DNA from: Streptomyces sp. NBC_01116
GTDB taxonomy: Bacteria > Actinomycetota > Actinomycetes > Streptomycetales > Streptomycetaceae
Assembly: GCF_041435495.1 (NCBI RefSeq)
Contig: NZ_CP108644.1
Location: 7,239,501-7,303,500 of the forward strand
Reading direction: 5' to 3'
DNA: 64,000 bases
The position numbers and the translations under genes are program-made. The notes beneath the pieces were generated by a model. It had not been told where the DNA came from, did not search any database, and worked only from the letters and a program-made list of their open reading frames with translations. This document shows, one piece after another, positions 8,199 through 16,018 of the stretch (position 1 is its first letter; every line of letters starts with the position of its first letter).

Positions 8199-8929
8199 TC
8201 ACCCAGGCCCCGCCCGCCGTCCGCACGACCCGGCTGGTACGGAGGTTCGGCGACCGGACGGTTCTGAAGGAGCTGGACCTGACGGTGGCGCCGGGGGAGT
8301 TCACCGCTCTCCTCGGCCGCAGCGGCTCGGGCAAGTCGACCCTGCTGCGGGCCGTCGCCCGGCTCGACCACACCGTCGAAGGGTCCGGTGAGCTCGTGGT
8401 CCCCGAACGGGTGTCCCTCTCGTTCCAGGACTCCCGGCTGCTGCCCTGGCTCCGCGTCCTGGACAACGTGACCCTCGGGCTGCGCGGCCCCGCCGCCCGC
8501 GAACGCGGACTGACCGCCCTGGAGGAGGTGGGGCTGGCCGGCCGGGACCGCTCCTGGCCGCACGAGCTCTCCGGCGGCGAGCAGCAGCGCGCGGCACTAG
8601 CCCGCGCGCTGGTCCGGGAACCCGAACTCCTGCTGGCCGACGAGCCGTTCGGGGCGCTCGACGCCCTGACCCGGATCAAGATGCACGGCCTGCTGCGCGA
8701 GCTGTACGAGCGCCACCGCCCCGCGGTCCTCCTGGTCACCCATGACGTGGACGAGGCCGTCGAGCTCGCCGACCGGGTCCTGGTCCTGGAGGACGGGCTG
8801 ATCTCCGTCGACCTCGCCATCGACCTGCCGACCCCGCGCTCCCGCCGGGACCCCCGCTTCCAGGAGTACCGCGACACCCTGCTCACCGCGCTCGGGGTGG
8901 CTCGGTCCCCGCTGCCGACGACGGCCTGA
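8174..8929 (+). CDS. ABC transporter ATP-binding protein (SsuB-like)
   Basis: 251 residues. The Walker A motif GRSGSGKST starts near residue 48, the signature LSGGEQQR near 132, Walker B LLLADEP at about 150-156, and the switch histidine is in VTHD (H190). Length and motif spacing are those of the nitrate/sulfonate/taurine ATPase subfamily. The start overlaps the 3' end of the permease, implying translational coupling. It powers the importer described above. Confidence 0.9.
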   Translation: MATHPGGLITQAPPAVRTTRLVRRFGDRTVLKELDLTVAPGEFTALLGRSGSGKSTLLRAVARLDHTVEGSGELVVPERVSLSFQDSRLLPWLRVLDNVTLGLRGPAARERGLTALEEVGLAGRDRSWPHELSGGEQQRAALARALVREPELLLADEPFGALDALTRIKMHGLLRELYERHRPAVLLVTHDVDEAVELADRVLVLEDGLISVDLAIDLPTPRSRRDPRFQEYRDTLLTALGVARSPLPTTA

Positions 8930-9043
8930 ACCGCGACCGCGCGCCGCCCGACCTCGTACGCGCGGACCCCAGCGGCCCCGACGTACGGCTCCAACTCCCC
9001 GTGCCCGTCCGGGATCACCTCCCGCACCTCCCTGGAGACACGC

Positions 9044-10420
9044 ATGTCCTCCGCCCGACCCCGCAAGCAGCTCCATCTCAACGCCTTCCTCATGTCCACC
9101 GGACACCACGAGGCGTCCTGGCGGCTCCCCGAGAGTCCCGCCGAGGCCAACTCCGACATCGACCACTACAAGAACCTCGCCCGCATCGCCGAACGCGGCC
9201 GTCTCGACTCGCTGTTCCTCGCCGACAGCCCGGTCCTGATGGGTGACCCCGGGCGCCGGCCCGCCGCCAAACTGGAGCCCACCGTCCTGCTCACCGCGCT
9301 CGCCGGGGCCACCGAGCACATCGGGCTCATCGCCACCGCCTCCACCAGCTACAACGAGCCCTACAACCTGGCCCGCAGATTCGCCTCGCTGGACCACGTC
9401 TCCGGCGGCCGGGCCGGCTGGAACATCGTCACCACCGCCGGGGCCGACGCCGCCCGCAACTTCGGCCTGGACGACACTCCGCCGCACCGCGAGCGCTACC
9501 GCCGCGCCGCCGAGTTCGTGGAGGTCTCCACCAAGCTGTGGGACAGCTGGGCGGACGACGCCGTCGTCGCCGACAAGGCGAAGGGCGTCCACGCACTCGC
9601 CGAACGGGTCCGTGCCATCGGCCACCGGGGCGAGTTCTTCCGCGTCGACGGGCCCCTCAACGTCCAGCGTCCGCCGCAGGGTTACCCCTTGCTCGTGCAG
9701 GCCGGGTCCAGCGAGGACGGAAAGGACTTCGCCGCCCGGTACGCCGAGGCCGTGTTCACCGCGCAGCAGACCCTGGAGGAGGGCATCGCCTTCTACCGGG
9801 ACGTCAAGGCGCGGGCGGCGGCCCACGGCCGGGACCCCGGCTCCGTCAAGATCCTGCCCGGCATCGTTCCCGTCATCGGCGACACCGAGGCCGAGGCGCA
9901 CGAGCTGGACGCCGAGCTGGACCGCCTCATCGTCCCCGAGTACGCGAAGCGGCAGCTCGCCCTGAGCCTGAGGATCGCCCCGGACGACCTCGACCTCGAC
10001 GCCGAACTCCCCGACGACATCCCGACCGAGGAAGAGATCGAGGGCGCCAAGAGCCGCTACACGCTCATCGTGGAGCTGGCCCGCCGCGAGCACCTGACCG
10101 TACGGCAGCTCATCGGGCGGCTCGGCGGCGGACGCGGCCATCGCACCTTCGCCGGCACCGCCGAACAGGTCGCCGACACCATCGAGCACTGGTACGACAG
10201 CGGGGCCGCCGACGGCTTCAACATCATGCCCGCGGTGCTCCCCTCGGGCCTGGAGATCTTCGTCGACCGGGTGGTCCCGATCCTCCAGGAACGCGGCCTG
10301 TTCCGCACCGAGTACACCGGCTCGACCCTCCGCGAGCACTACGGCCTGCCGCGCCCCGCCAACCGCCTCTTCGACGCCGTCGGCGCCCCGGAGCAGCTCG
10401 TCGAGGAGAGTGCCGCATGA
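9044..10420 (+). CDS. NtaA/SnaA/DszA-family FMN-dependent monooxygenase
   Basis: 458 residues with good GGAG eight bases before ATG 9044. It is a luciferase-like TIM-barrel protein: N-terminal LHLNAFLMSTGHHEASWR, then LADSPVL, the GLIATASTSYNEPYNLAR segment and SGGRAGWNIVTT are hallmarks of the DszA/NtaA/SnaA group, which use FMNH2 and O2 to cleave C-N or C-S bonds. With a dedicated flavin reductase and an SsuABC-like importer it most likely releases sulfite or sulfate from an organosulfur compound. An NTA/EDTA-like amine substrate cannot be excluded, but the cysteine leader upstream favours sulfur. Confidence 0.87.
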   Translation: MSSARPRKQLHLNAFLMSTGHHEASWRLPESPAEANSDIDHYKNLARIAERGRLDSLFLADSPVLMGDPGRRPAAKLEPTVLLTALAGATEHIGLIATASTSYNEPYNLARRFASLDHVSGGRAGWNIVTTAGADAARNFGLDDTPPHRERYRRAAEFVEVSTKLWDSWADDAVVADKAKGVHALAERVRAIGHRGEFFRVDGPLNVQRPPQGYPLLVQAGSSEDGKDFAARYAEAVFTAQQTLEEGIAFYRDVKARAAAHGRDPGSVKILPGIVPVIGDTEAEAHELDAELDRLIVPEYAKRQLALSLRIAPDDLDLDAELPDDIPTEEEIEGAKSRYTLIVELARREHLTVRQLIGRLGGGRGHRTFAGTAEQVADTIEHWYDSGAADGFNIMPAVLPSGLEIFVDRVVPILQERGLFRTEYTGSTLREHYGLPRPANRLFDAVGAPEQLVEESAA

Positions 10421-10463
10421 CCGGGTGGACCGCGCCGGCTCTCCACCGACCGCTTCCGGCAGG

Positions 10464-10595
10464 GTGAGGCCCGGCCGGGACGTTCTCGACCGGATCGACG
10501 AGAGCGTCCCGCCCGGCGCCGACCTGTCGGCGCTCGAAGCCGGTTACACCCCGGAGGTCCTCACCGACGCCTCCCTGCGCCGCCGTTCGGCCTGA
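10464..10595 (+). pseudogene. C-terminal remnant of an aldo/keto reductase
   Basis: A 43-codon in-frame fragment reading DVLDRIDESVPPGADL...GYTPEVLTDASLRRR resembles the C-terminal tail of actinobacterial aldo/keto reductases of the large (about 330-residue) subfamily. Nothing upstream encodes the barrel. The preceding stretch holds a 16-codon ORF (ATG 10417, coupled by ATGA to the monooxygenase) that does not join it. I take it as the residue of a gene deleted from the end of the operon. Family recognition rests on a short tail and is moderate. Confidence 0.5.
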
Positions 10596-10617
10596 CGGCG
10601 CGGGGAGCGGGCCGGGG

Positions 10618-11715
10618 TCACTGGCGGATGCGGTCGCGGATCCAGACCCCGGCCTCCTTCAGGACCCCGGTCCCCGTCCAGGTGGTCCCGTTGCAGGTGC
10701 CGGTCTTGAAGACGGCTCCGGAACGGTGGTCGTCGGAGTAGTTCCAGTTGGTCCACGAGATCTTCTTGCGCTTCATCAGATCGAGGTAGCGCTGCGACAT
10801 GGCGAAGTCGTTGGCGCCCTCGCCCGCGTAGTTCTGCGTGCCGAACTCGGTCACGAATACGGGCAGTTTGTCGGAGGCCCGGTCGAGCGCGCTCAGGTAC
10901 TCCTCGCGGTGCGAGGCCGCGTAGAAGTGGAAGGTGTACATGATGTTCGAGGCGCGGACGGGGTTGTTCACGACCTCCGACTCGTTGGAGCCCTCGGAGA
11001 CGCCGAAGGAGGACCAGGCGCGCGTCCCGACCAGGACCACCGCGTCGGGGTCCTGGGCCCGGATCACCGGGATGATCTGCTCGGCGTACGACTTGATGCC
11101 CGACCAGCTCACCCCCGAGGGCTCGTTGGCGATCTCGTAGAGCACACCCGGGTGGTTCTTGTACTTCTTCGCCATCGCGGTGAAGAAGGTCTTCGCCCGC
11201 GCCAGGTTCGCGTTCGGGTCGCCCGGGGAGAGCATGTGCCAGTCGATGACCGCGTACATGCCGCGTGCGTGCGCCGCGTCGATGAACTTCTGCGCACGGG
11301 CGGTGAATCCGGCCGGGTCGGTCTCGTACCCGCCCTCCTGTACGTAGGTGGAGACGCGCAGTACGTCGGCGCGCCAGTCCTGGGCCAGGGCGTTGAGTGA
11401 TCCGTCCGTGACGCACTGGGCGTACCACTGGGTGCCGTGCGTGCTCATGCCGTTGAGGGCGACGGCCTGGCCGGAGTCGTTGCAGAGCTGACGGCCGCAG
11501 ACGGAGAGCTGTCCGTTGGCGGCGAGCGGGGTGGCGGCCGTGGGTGCGGCGGCTGTGGGGGAGGAGGCGGGGGCCGGGGCGGCTCCCGCGCGGACGGGGG
11601 CCATCAGTGCGGTGACGACGCCGAGCGCGGACGCGGCGAGCAGGGCCTTGCGGGCCATCCTGCGGCGACCGGTCGTGGCGGCGGTGCCGGTGGGGGGCGT
11701 GGTGCGCTGGTGCAT
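10618..11715 (-). CDS. secreted GH5 endoglucanase (cellulase)
   Basis: 365 residues. A Tat-like signal (GRRRMARKALLAASALGVVTA) is followed by an Ala/Pro-rich linker and then a glycoside hydrolase family 5 barrel: NGMSTHGTQWY, DVLRVSTYV, MYAVIDWHML, acid/base Glu198 in YEIANEPSG and nucleophile Glu290 in VTEFGTQ. This is the GH5 subfamily-2 type of endo-1,4-beta-glucanase; no carbohydrate-binding module is attached, so it is a single-domain enzyme. Upstream inverted repeats (11764-11814) look like sugar-responsive operators. Length is normal for the catalytic domain plus signal. Confidence 0.9.
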   Translation of the reverse strand: MHQRTTPPTGTAATTGRRRMARKALLAASALGVVTALMAPVRAGAAPAPASSPTAAAPTAATPLAANGQLSVCGRQLCNDSGQAVALNGMSTHGTQWYAQCVTDGSLNALAQDWRADVLRVSTYVQEGGYETDPAGFTARAQKFIDAAHARGMYAVIDWHMLSPGDPNANLARAKTFFTAMAKKYKNHPGVLYEIANEPSGVSWSGIKSYAEQIIPVIRAQDPDAVVLVGTRAWSSFGVSEGSNESEVVNNPVRASNIMYTFHFYAASHREEYLSALDRASDKLPVFVTEFGTQNYAGEGANDFAMSQRYLDLMKRKKISWTNWNYSDDHRSGAVFKTGTCNGTTWTGTGVLKEAGVWIRDRIRQ

Positions 11716-11763
11716 GGTGGTGCTCCCTTCGGAGGGGGGTGGGAGGCGCCATGTCGGCAGAAC

Positions 11764-11814
11764 TGAAAGTAAAGCTTCCTTTCAATTGCCGTCAACAGTG
11801 TTGGGAAACTTTCC
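11764..11814 (-). promoter_or_regulatory. candidate operators upstream of the endoglucanase
   Basis: An 11-bp palindrome GGAAACTTTCC (11804-11814) and an inverted repeat TGAAAG-N9-CTTTCA (11764-11784) lie in an AT-rich patch before the GH5 start. GGAAA/TTTCC palindromes are common before actinobacterial glycosidase genes; the cognate regulator is not identified. They do not match the TGGGAGCGCTCCCA site of CebR. Confidence 0.5.
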
Positions 11815-11826
11815 TGTCTATTAACA

Positions 11827-11866
11827 CGCGTGGCGGAAGGGCCCGTTGGGGCCCTTCCGCCACGCG
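11827..11866. terminator. strong hairpin terminator of the VOC gene
   Basis: A perfect 18-bp stem (11827-11844 with 11849-11866) and GTTG loop, 50 bp past the stop of the minus-strand VOC gene and upstream of the GH5 promoter region. Confidence 0.85.
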
Positions 11867-11918
11867 CCCGTCCTTGTGCGCCGGTGTACCGGCGTCCCGC
11901 CCGGCCCTCCCGGGTCGC

Positions 11919-12314
11919 TCAGCCCTGCCGCAGCGGGTAGACCGCCAGCGAGAACGAGTGGCCCGCCGGGTCCCCGTACACCCGCACGTCCCGGGGGCCG
12001 CTGTTGCTGTCGCCGGTGTCGACGGGCCGGGCCCCCAGCCCGATCGCCTCCCGCTCGGCCTCGTCGATGTTCTCGGAGGCGACCAGGATCCGCAGATGCG
12101 CCTGCTGGGAGTCCTCCGGGCGCGGCCAGCTCGGCGGGGCGTAGCCGTGGTCGCGGCGGATCGCCAGCCGGACGCCGTCGTTGCCGACGATCTCGACGAA
12201 ATCGGGGTCGGAGCCTATCCGTATCTCCGCGTCGAGCAGACCGGCGTAGAACTCGGCCAGCTCCATCGGTTCGGCACAGTCAAGGACGAGGACGCTCGTT
12301 TTCTCCACAGTCAT
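11919..12314 (-). CDS. VOC (glyoxalase-like) family protein
   Basis: 131 residues from ATG 12314; the frame runs 11 codons further upstream without a better start. Two beta-alpha-beta-beta-beta modules are visible: KTSVLVLDCAEPMELAEFYAGLLDAE and HLRILVASENIDEAEREAIGLGARPV, ending with DPAGHSFSLA. This is the small VOC group of uncharacterised actinobacterial proteins (glyoxalase/bleomycin-resistance fold). Substrate and metal dependence are unknown. Monocistronic, with a strong terminator. Confidence 0.75.
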   Translation of the reverse strand: MTVEKTSVLVLDCAEPMELAEFYAGLLDAEIRIGSDPDFVEIVGNDGVRLAIRRDHGYAPPSWPRPEDSQQAHLRILVASENIDEAEREAIGLGARPVDTGDSNSGPRDVRVYGDPAGHSFSLAVYPLRQG

Positions 12315-12442
12315 GCGGGAACCATTACCCCCGCCGGGCGTGGCCACGCCGTACCGGGCCCGTCCGGAAATCCGGAATCCGGGCCACCGGTGCGGACGCG
12401 TCCCGGGTGAGGAAACACCCCACGCGACCTAAGGTGCGAACC

Positions 12443-13942
12443 ATGGCACGGAGCGCGGCGCATCCCGGGCCGGCCGGGGGCGAAGCCGCCCCGGACGGAC
12501 CCGACCCCCGGCGTTGGCGGGCCCTGGCCGTCTGCCTGGTGGCGGGCTTCATGACCCTGCTGGACGTCTCCATCGTCAACGTGGCCCTCCCCTCGATCCG
12601 GGAGGGACTGAACACCCCCGAGTCCGACCTCCAATGGGTGCTCTCCGGCTACGCCCTCGCCTTCGGGCTCTTCCTCATCCCCGCCGGACGCCTGGGCGAC
12701 GCGCGGGGCCGCCGGGCGGTCTTCATGGCGGGGCTCGCCCTCTTCACCCTGGCCTCCGCGGCCTGCGGGGCCGCCCAGTCCAGCATGTGGCTGGTGATCG
12801 CCCGTCTGGTGCAGGGCATCGCGGGCGGTCTGATCTCCCCGCAGATCTCCGCCCTGATCCAGCAGATGTTCTCCGGGCGCGAGCGCGGCCGGGCCTTCGG
12901 CATGTTCGGCACCGTCGTCGGCATCTCCACGGCCGTGGGCCCGCTGCTCGGCGGCCTGCTCATCCAGGCCGCCGGACCCGACCACGGCTGGCGCTGGGTC
13001 TTCTACGTCAACCTCCCGCTCGGCGCCGTCTGCCTCCTGCTCGCCCACCGGCTGCTCCCGGACACCCCGTCCGCCGGCCGGGTGCGGCCACGCGACCTGG
13101 ACCCGGTGGGCGTCGTCCTGCTCGGGGCCGGGGTGCTGGCGCTGCTGCTGCCGTTCGTCCAGGCCCAGCAGTGGCCCGGAAACGCGAAGTGGCTGCTCCT
13201 CGTCCTGGCCGGGGCGCTGCTCGCCGCGTTCGTGGCCTGGGAGTCGCGCTGCACGGGCGGACGCATCCACCCGGTCCTGGACCTGTCGCTGTTCCGGCTG
13301 CGCTCCTTCTGGCTGGGCTGCCTGCTGATCCTGCTCTACTTCGCCGGGTTCACCTCGATCTTCTTCGTCACGACCCTCTACCTCCAGTCCGGCCTGGGCT
13401 ACTCCGCCCTCCTGGCCGGACTCGCCATCACCCCCTTCGCCCTCGGCTCCGGCGTCGCCGCGTCCATCGGCGGCCGGCTCGTCGGGCGCTTCGGCCGCCC
13501 CCTCGTGGTGGCGGGCCTGGCCATGGTCGCGCTCGGCCTCGCCGGAACCGCGCTCGCCGTCCACCTGGTCCCCGGCAAGGAGGCGGGCTGGGCCATGGCC
13601 GCCCCGCTGCTCCTCGCCGGTCTCGGCAGCGGCCTGGTCATCGCCCCGAACCAGACCCTGACCCTCGCGGAGGTGCCGGTGGACCGGGCCGGAAGCGCCG
13701 GGGGCACCCTGCAGACCGGCCAGCGGGTCGGCTCCGCGATCGGGATCGCCGCCGTCGGCGCGGTGTTCTTCGCCCAGGTCGGCCCGGACGGCTGGGCCGA
13801 CGCCTACGACCACGGGCTCGTCGTGTCCGTCGCCTTCGTACTGGCTGCCCTGATCGTGGCGCTGGCCGAGGTGGGCGCCGACCGGCGGGGCAGACGACGT
13901 ACAGCACACGAACCGAGCGACGCATCGAGGAGCGCGGTATGA
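12443..13942 (+). CDS. MFS drug exporter, DHA2 (EmrB/QacA) family
   Basis: 499 residues and about 14 membrane helices. The DHA2 signature FMTLLDVSIVNVALPSI sits in helix 1, followed by the loop 2-3 motif GRLGDARGRR and helix-5 motif GGLLIQAAG (motif C-like GxxxGPxxGG region VGPLLGG). It is a proton-coupled exporter; the substrate is unknown. The stop codon overlaps the start of the next gene (ATGA at 13939-13942), so the exporter and the glutathionyl-hydroquinone-reductase-like enzyme are probably made together. That pairing suggests a quinone or electrophile as substrate (inference). Confidence 0.87.
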   Translation: MARSAAHPGPAGGEAAPDGPDPRRWRALAVCLVAGFMTLLDVSIVNVALPSIREGLNTPESDLQWVLSGYALAFGLFLIPAGRLGDARGRRAVFMAGLALFTLASAACGAAQSSMWLVIARLVQGIAGGLISPQISALIQQMFSGRERGRAFGMFGTVVGISTAVGPLLGGLLIQAAGPDHGWRWVFYVNLPLGAVCLLLAHRLLPDTPSAGRVRPRDLDPVGVVLLGAGVLALLLPFVQAQQWPGNAKWLLLVLAGALLAAFVAWESRCTGGRIHPVLDLSLFRLRSFWLGCLLILLYFAGFTSIFFVTTLYLQSGLGYSALLAGLAITPFALGSGVAASIGGRLVGRFGRPLVVAGLAMVALGLAGTALAVHLVPGKEAGWAMAAPLLLAGLGSGLVIAPNQTLTLAEVPVDRAGSAGGTLQTGQRVGSAIGIAAVGAVFFAQVGPDGWADAYDHGLVVSVAFVLAALIVALAEVGADRRGRRRTAHEPSDASRSAV

Positions 13943-14991
13943 ACGGCACGACAGCGGACAGCGGCGGAGCGGACAGCGCCGGGAGCGACGGCAACACCTC
14001 CTACGGCCACAAGCCGTTCAAGCGGTCCCGGAGCCACTTCGCCGACCGGATCACCGCCGACGGACGCGACGGCTGGCCCGTGGAACCTGGCCGCTACCGG
14101 CTCGTCGTGAGCCGCGCGTGCCCCTGGGCGAGCCGCGCCCTGGTCTCCCGGCGGCTCCTCGGCCTGGAGGACGCGCTGTCGCTCGCCGTCGCCGACCCCA
14201 TCCAGGACGACCGCAGCTGGCGGTTCACCCTCGACCCGGGCGGCGCGGACCCGGTCCTCGGCATCCGCTATCTGAGCGAGGCCTACGACGCCCGGGAGCG
14301 CGGTTATCCCGGCGGTGTCAGCGTGCCCGCGATCGTGGACGTACCGAGCGGGAAGCTGGTCACCAACGACTACCAGCGGATCACCCTCGACCTCGCCACC
14401 GAATGGACCGCCCTGCACCGGCCCGGCGCCCCCGACCTCTACCCCGAACCGCTGCGCGACGAGATCGACGAGGTCATGGAGGGCGTCTACCGGGACGTCA
14501 ACAACGGCGTGTACCGCGCGGGGTTCGCCAGCTCCCAGGAGGAGTACGAGGAGGCGTACGCAGCCCTGTTCCGCCGCCTCGACCTGGTCTCCGCCCGCCT
14601 CGCGGACCGCCGCTACCTGGTCGGCGACACCATCACCGAGGCCGACATCCGCCTCTTCACCACCCTGGTCCGCTTCGACGCCGTCTACCACGGCCACTTC
14701 AAGTGCAACCGGAACAAGCTGACCGAGGACCCCGTCCTGTGGGGTTACGTGCGCGACCTCTACCAGACGCCCGGATTCGGCGACACGGTCGACTTCGACC
14801 ACATCAAGCGGCACTACTACCAGGTGCACACGGGTATCAACCCCACCGGCATCGTCCCCGTCGGCCCCGACCTCTCCGGCTGGACCGCTCCGCACCACCG
14901 CGAACAGCTCGGCGGGCGCCCGTTCGGCGACGGCACACCCCCGGGGCCCGTGCCCCCGGGCGAGCGGGTCACCCCCGTGACCGCCCCCTGA
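13939..14991 (+). CDS. glutathione S-transferase family protein, glutathionyl-hydroquinone reductase type
   Basis: 350 residues. The catalytic cysteine is C61 in the family motif CPWA, preceded by the long N-terminal stretch typical of the ECM4/YqjG/PcpF group; the C-terminal helical domain has NNGVYRAGFA and ADIRLFTTLVRFD. In actinobacteria, which lack glutathione, such enzymes are thought to use another thiol such as mycothiol (general knowledge, not shown here). It is translationally coupled to the MFS exporter. A low-complexity Gly/Ser/Asp N-terminus (about 20 residues) precedes the domain. Confidence 0.85.
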   Translation: MNGTTADSGGADSAGSDGNTSYGHKPFKRSRSHFADRITADGRDGWPVEPGRYRLVVSRACPWASRALVSRRLLGLEDALSLAVADPIQDDRSWRFTLDPGGADPVLGIRYLSEAYDARERGYPGGVSVPAIVDVPSGKLVTNDYQRITLDLATEWTALHRPGAPDLYPEPLRDEIDEVMEGVYRDVNNGVYRAGFASSQEEYEEAYAALFRRLDLVSARLADRRYLVGDTITEADIRLFTTLVRFDAVYHGHFKCNRNKLTEDPVLWGYVRDLYQTPGFGDTVDFDHIKRHYYQVHTGINPTGIVPVGPDLSGWTAPHHREQLGGRPFGDGTPPGPVPPGERVTPVTAP

Positions 14992-15000
14992 CCCGGGCGT

Positions 15001-15899
15001 TCACCGAGGCGCGGACGGCGGTGGCGGTGGCGGTGGCGGTGGCGGTGGCGCGAGCGTGCCCGCCGCCAGCGGTGTACGGGCGAGCCGCACGCACCCCGCG
15101 GCGATCAGGGCCAGCGCCGCCAGCTCGGGCAGCAGCCACCAGCCGGTCCGCAGTTCCTCGCCGAACAACGTCACCCCGTACAGGATGCTGATCAGCGCGT
15201 CCCCCAGGGTCAGCATCGGCTGCACGGCCACCAGACTGCCCGCCTGAAGAGCGTTCTGGAGCAGGAACAGCGCGCCCACCCCGGCCGCCGCCGTCGCGTA
15301 CAGCTGCCAGGACGCCAGCAGCGCCGGAGCGCCGCCGTCGTCGAGGTTCGCCATCGCGTCCTTCATCAGAGCGGCCGTCAGCGCGTAGCCGCACGCGGCG
15401 GCCAGCCCCAGCAGGGCGGCCCGCGGGTTGCCGCGCGTCCGCAGCGCCGCGCCGATCAGCGCCGCCTCGAACACAGCCCCGTCACCACCAGCGCCGGAAT
15501 CCACGCCGCGTCCCGCACCGTGTCGCTGCCCTCGACCGGCGCTGCCGACACCATGCCGATCGCGAGGCCGACCGTGACGGCCGCGACGCCGTACCGGACG
15601 GCCCGGTCCACCCGGACCCGCATCACGAACCCGGCGATCAGCAGCGTCGCCGGAAGCTCGATCACGAAGATCGGCTGGACCACCGCGATCGGCCCGGTGG
15701 CCAGGGCGACCGCCTGGCAGACGGCCGCCACGATCACCAGCCCGATCCCCGCCAGCCACACCTTCTGCCGCAGCAGATGACCGATCAGGGAGAGCCGCAT
15801 CGCCTCGCTGTCGGGCACCCGCATCGCCGCCCGGCGCTGGAGCACCGAGGCGGAACCGTTGCTGAGCGCGGTGAGGACGGCGAACAGGACACTGATCAC
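15001..15899 (-). pseudogene. DMT/NIPA-like transporter, interrupted by a frameshift
   Basis: The N-terminal half (GTG at 15899, VISVLFAVLTALSNGSASVLQ) and the C-terminal half (ALIGAALRTRG through VLLLQNALQAGSLVAVQP) of one roughly 298-residue integral membrane protein of the drug/metabolite transporter family lie in different frames. They join if one base is added to the run of four C at 15477-15480 (plus strand); as written the first frame ends at a TGA about 20 bases later. This is either a true inactivating or programmed frameshift or a base missing from a homopolymer. Nine or ten hydrophobic segments are visible overall. The C-terminus is a run of eleven prolines from a hexanucleotide repeat. 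Confidence 0.8.
15017..15050. repeat. GGCGGT hexanucleotide microsatellite (5.7 copies)
   Basis: Perfect tandem copies of GGCGGT. On the minus strand they encode an 11-proline tail at the C-terminus of the frameshifted transporter, before SAPR and the stop codon. Copy-number change by multiples of 6 bp would only alter proline count. Confidence 0.9.
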
Positions 15900-15974
15900 G
15901 GTTCATCATGGAACCGGCCCCGGCCGGGACGCTCGGCGCACGCGTCCGGTGGGCGTAACGCACCCCCGCCCTCC

Positions 15975-15999
15975 CTTGCGGACCGTAACGGTCCGCAAG
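15975..15999. promoter_or_regulatory. 25-bp palindrome in a divergent intergenic region
   Basis: CTTGCGGACC-N5-GGTCCGCAAG, perfect 10-bp arms, between the minus-strand transporter (start 15899) and the AlkZ-like gene (start 16019). A half-site, GTGCGGACC, recurs at 16010-16018 directly before the ATG. Likely an operator for one or both genes; it could also fold as a hairpin. Confidence 0.6.
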
Positions 16000-16018
16000 C
16001 CCCGGTAACGTGCGGACC

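Noticed and set aside
10417..10467. 16-codon ORF coupled by ATGA to the monooxygenase
   Set aside because: Too short and without recognisable features; kept only as context for the AKR remnant.
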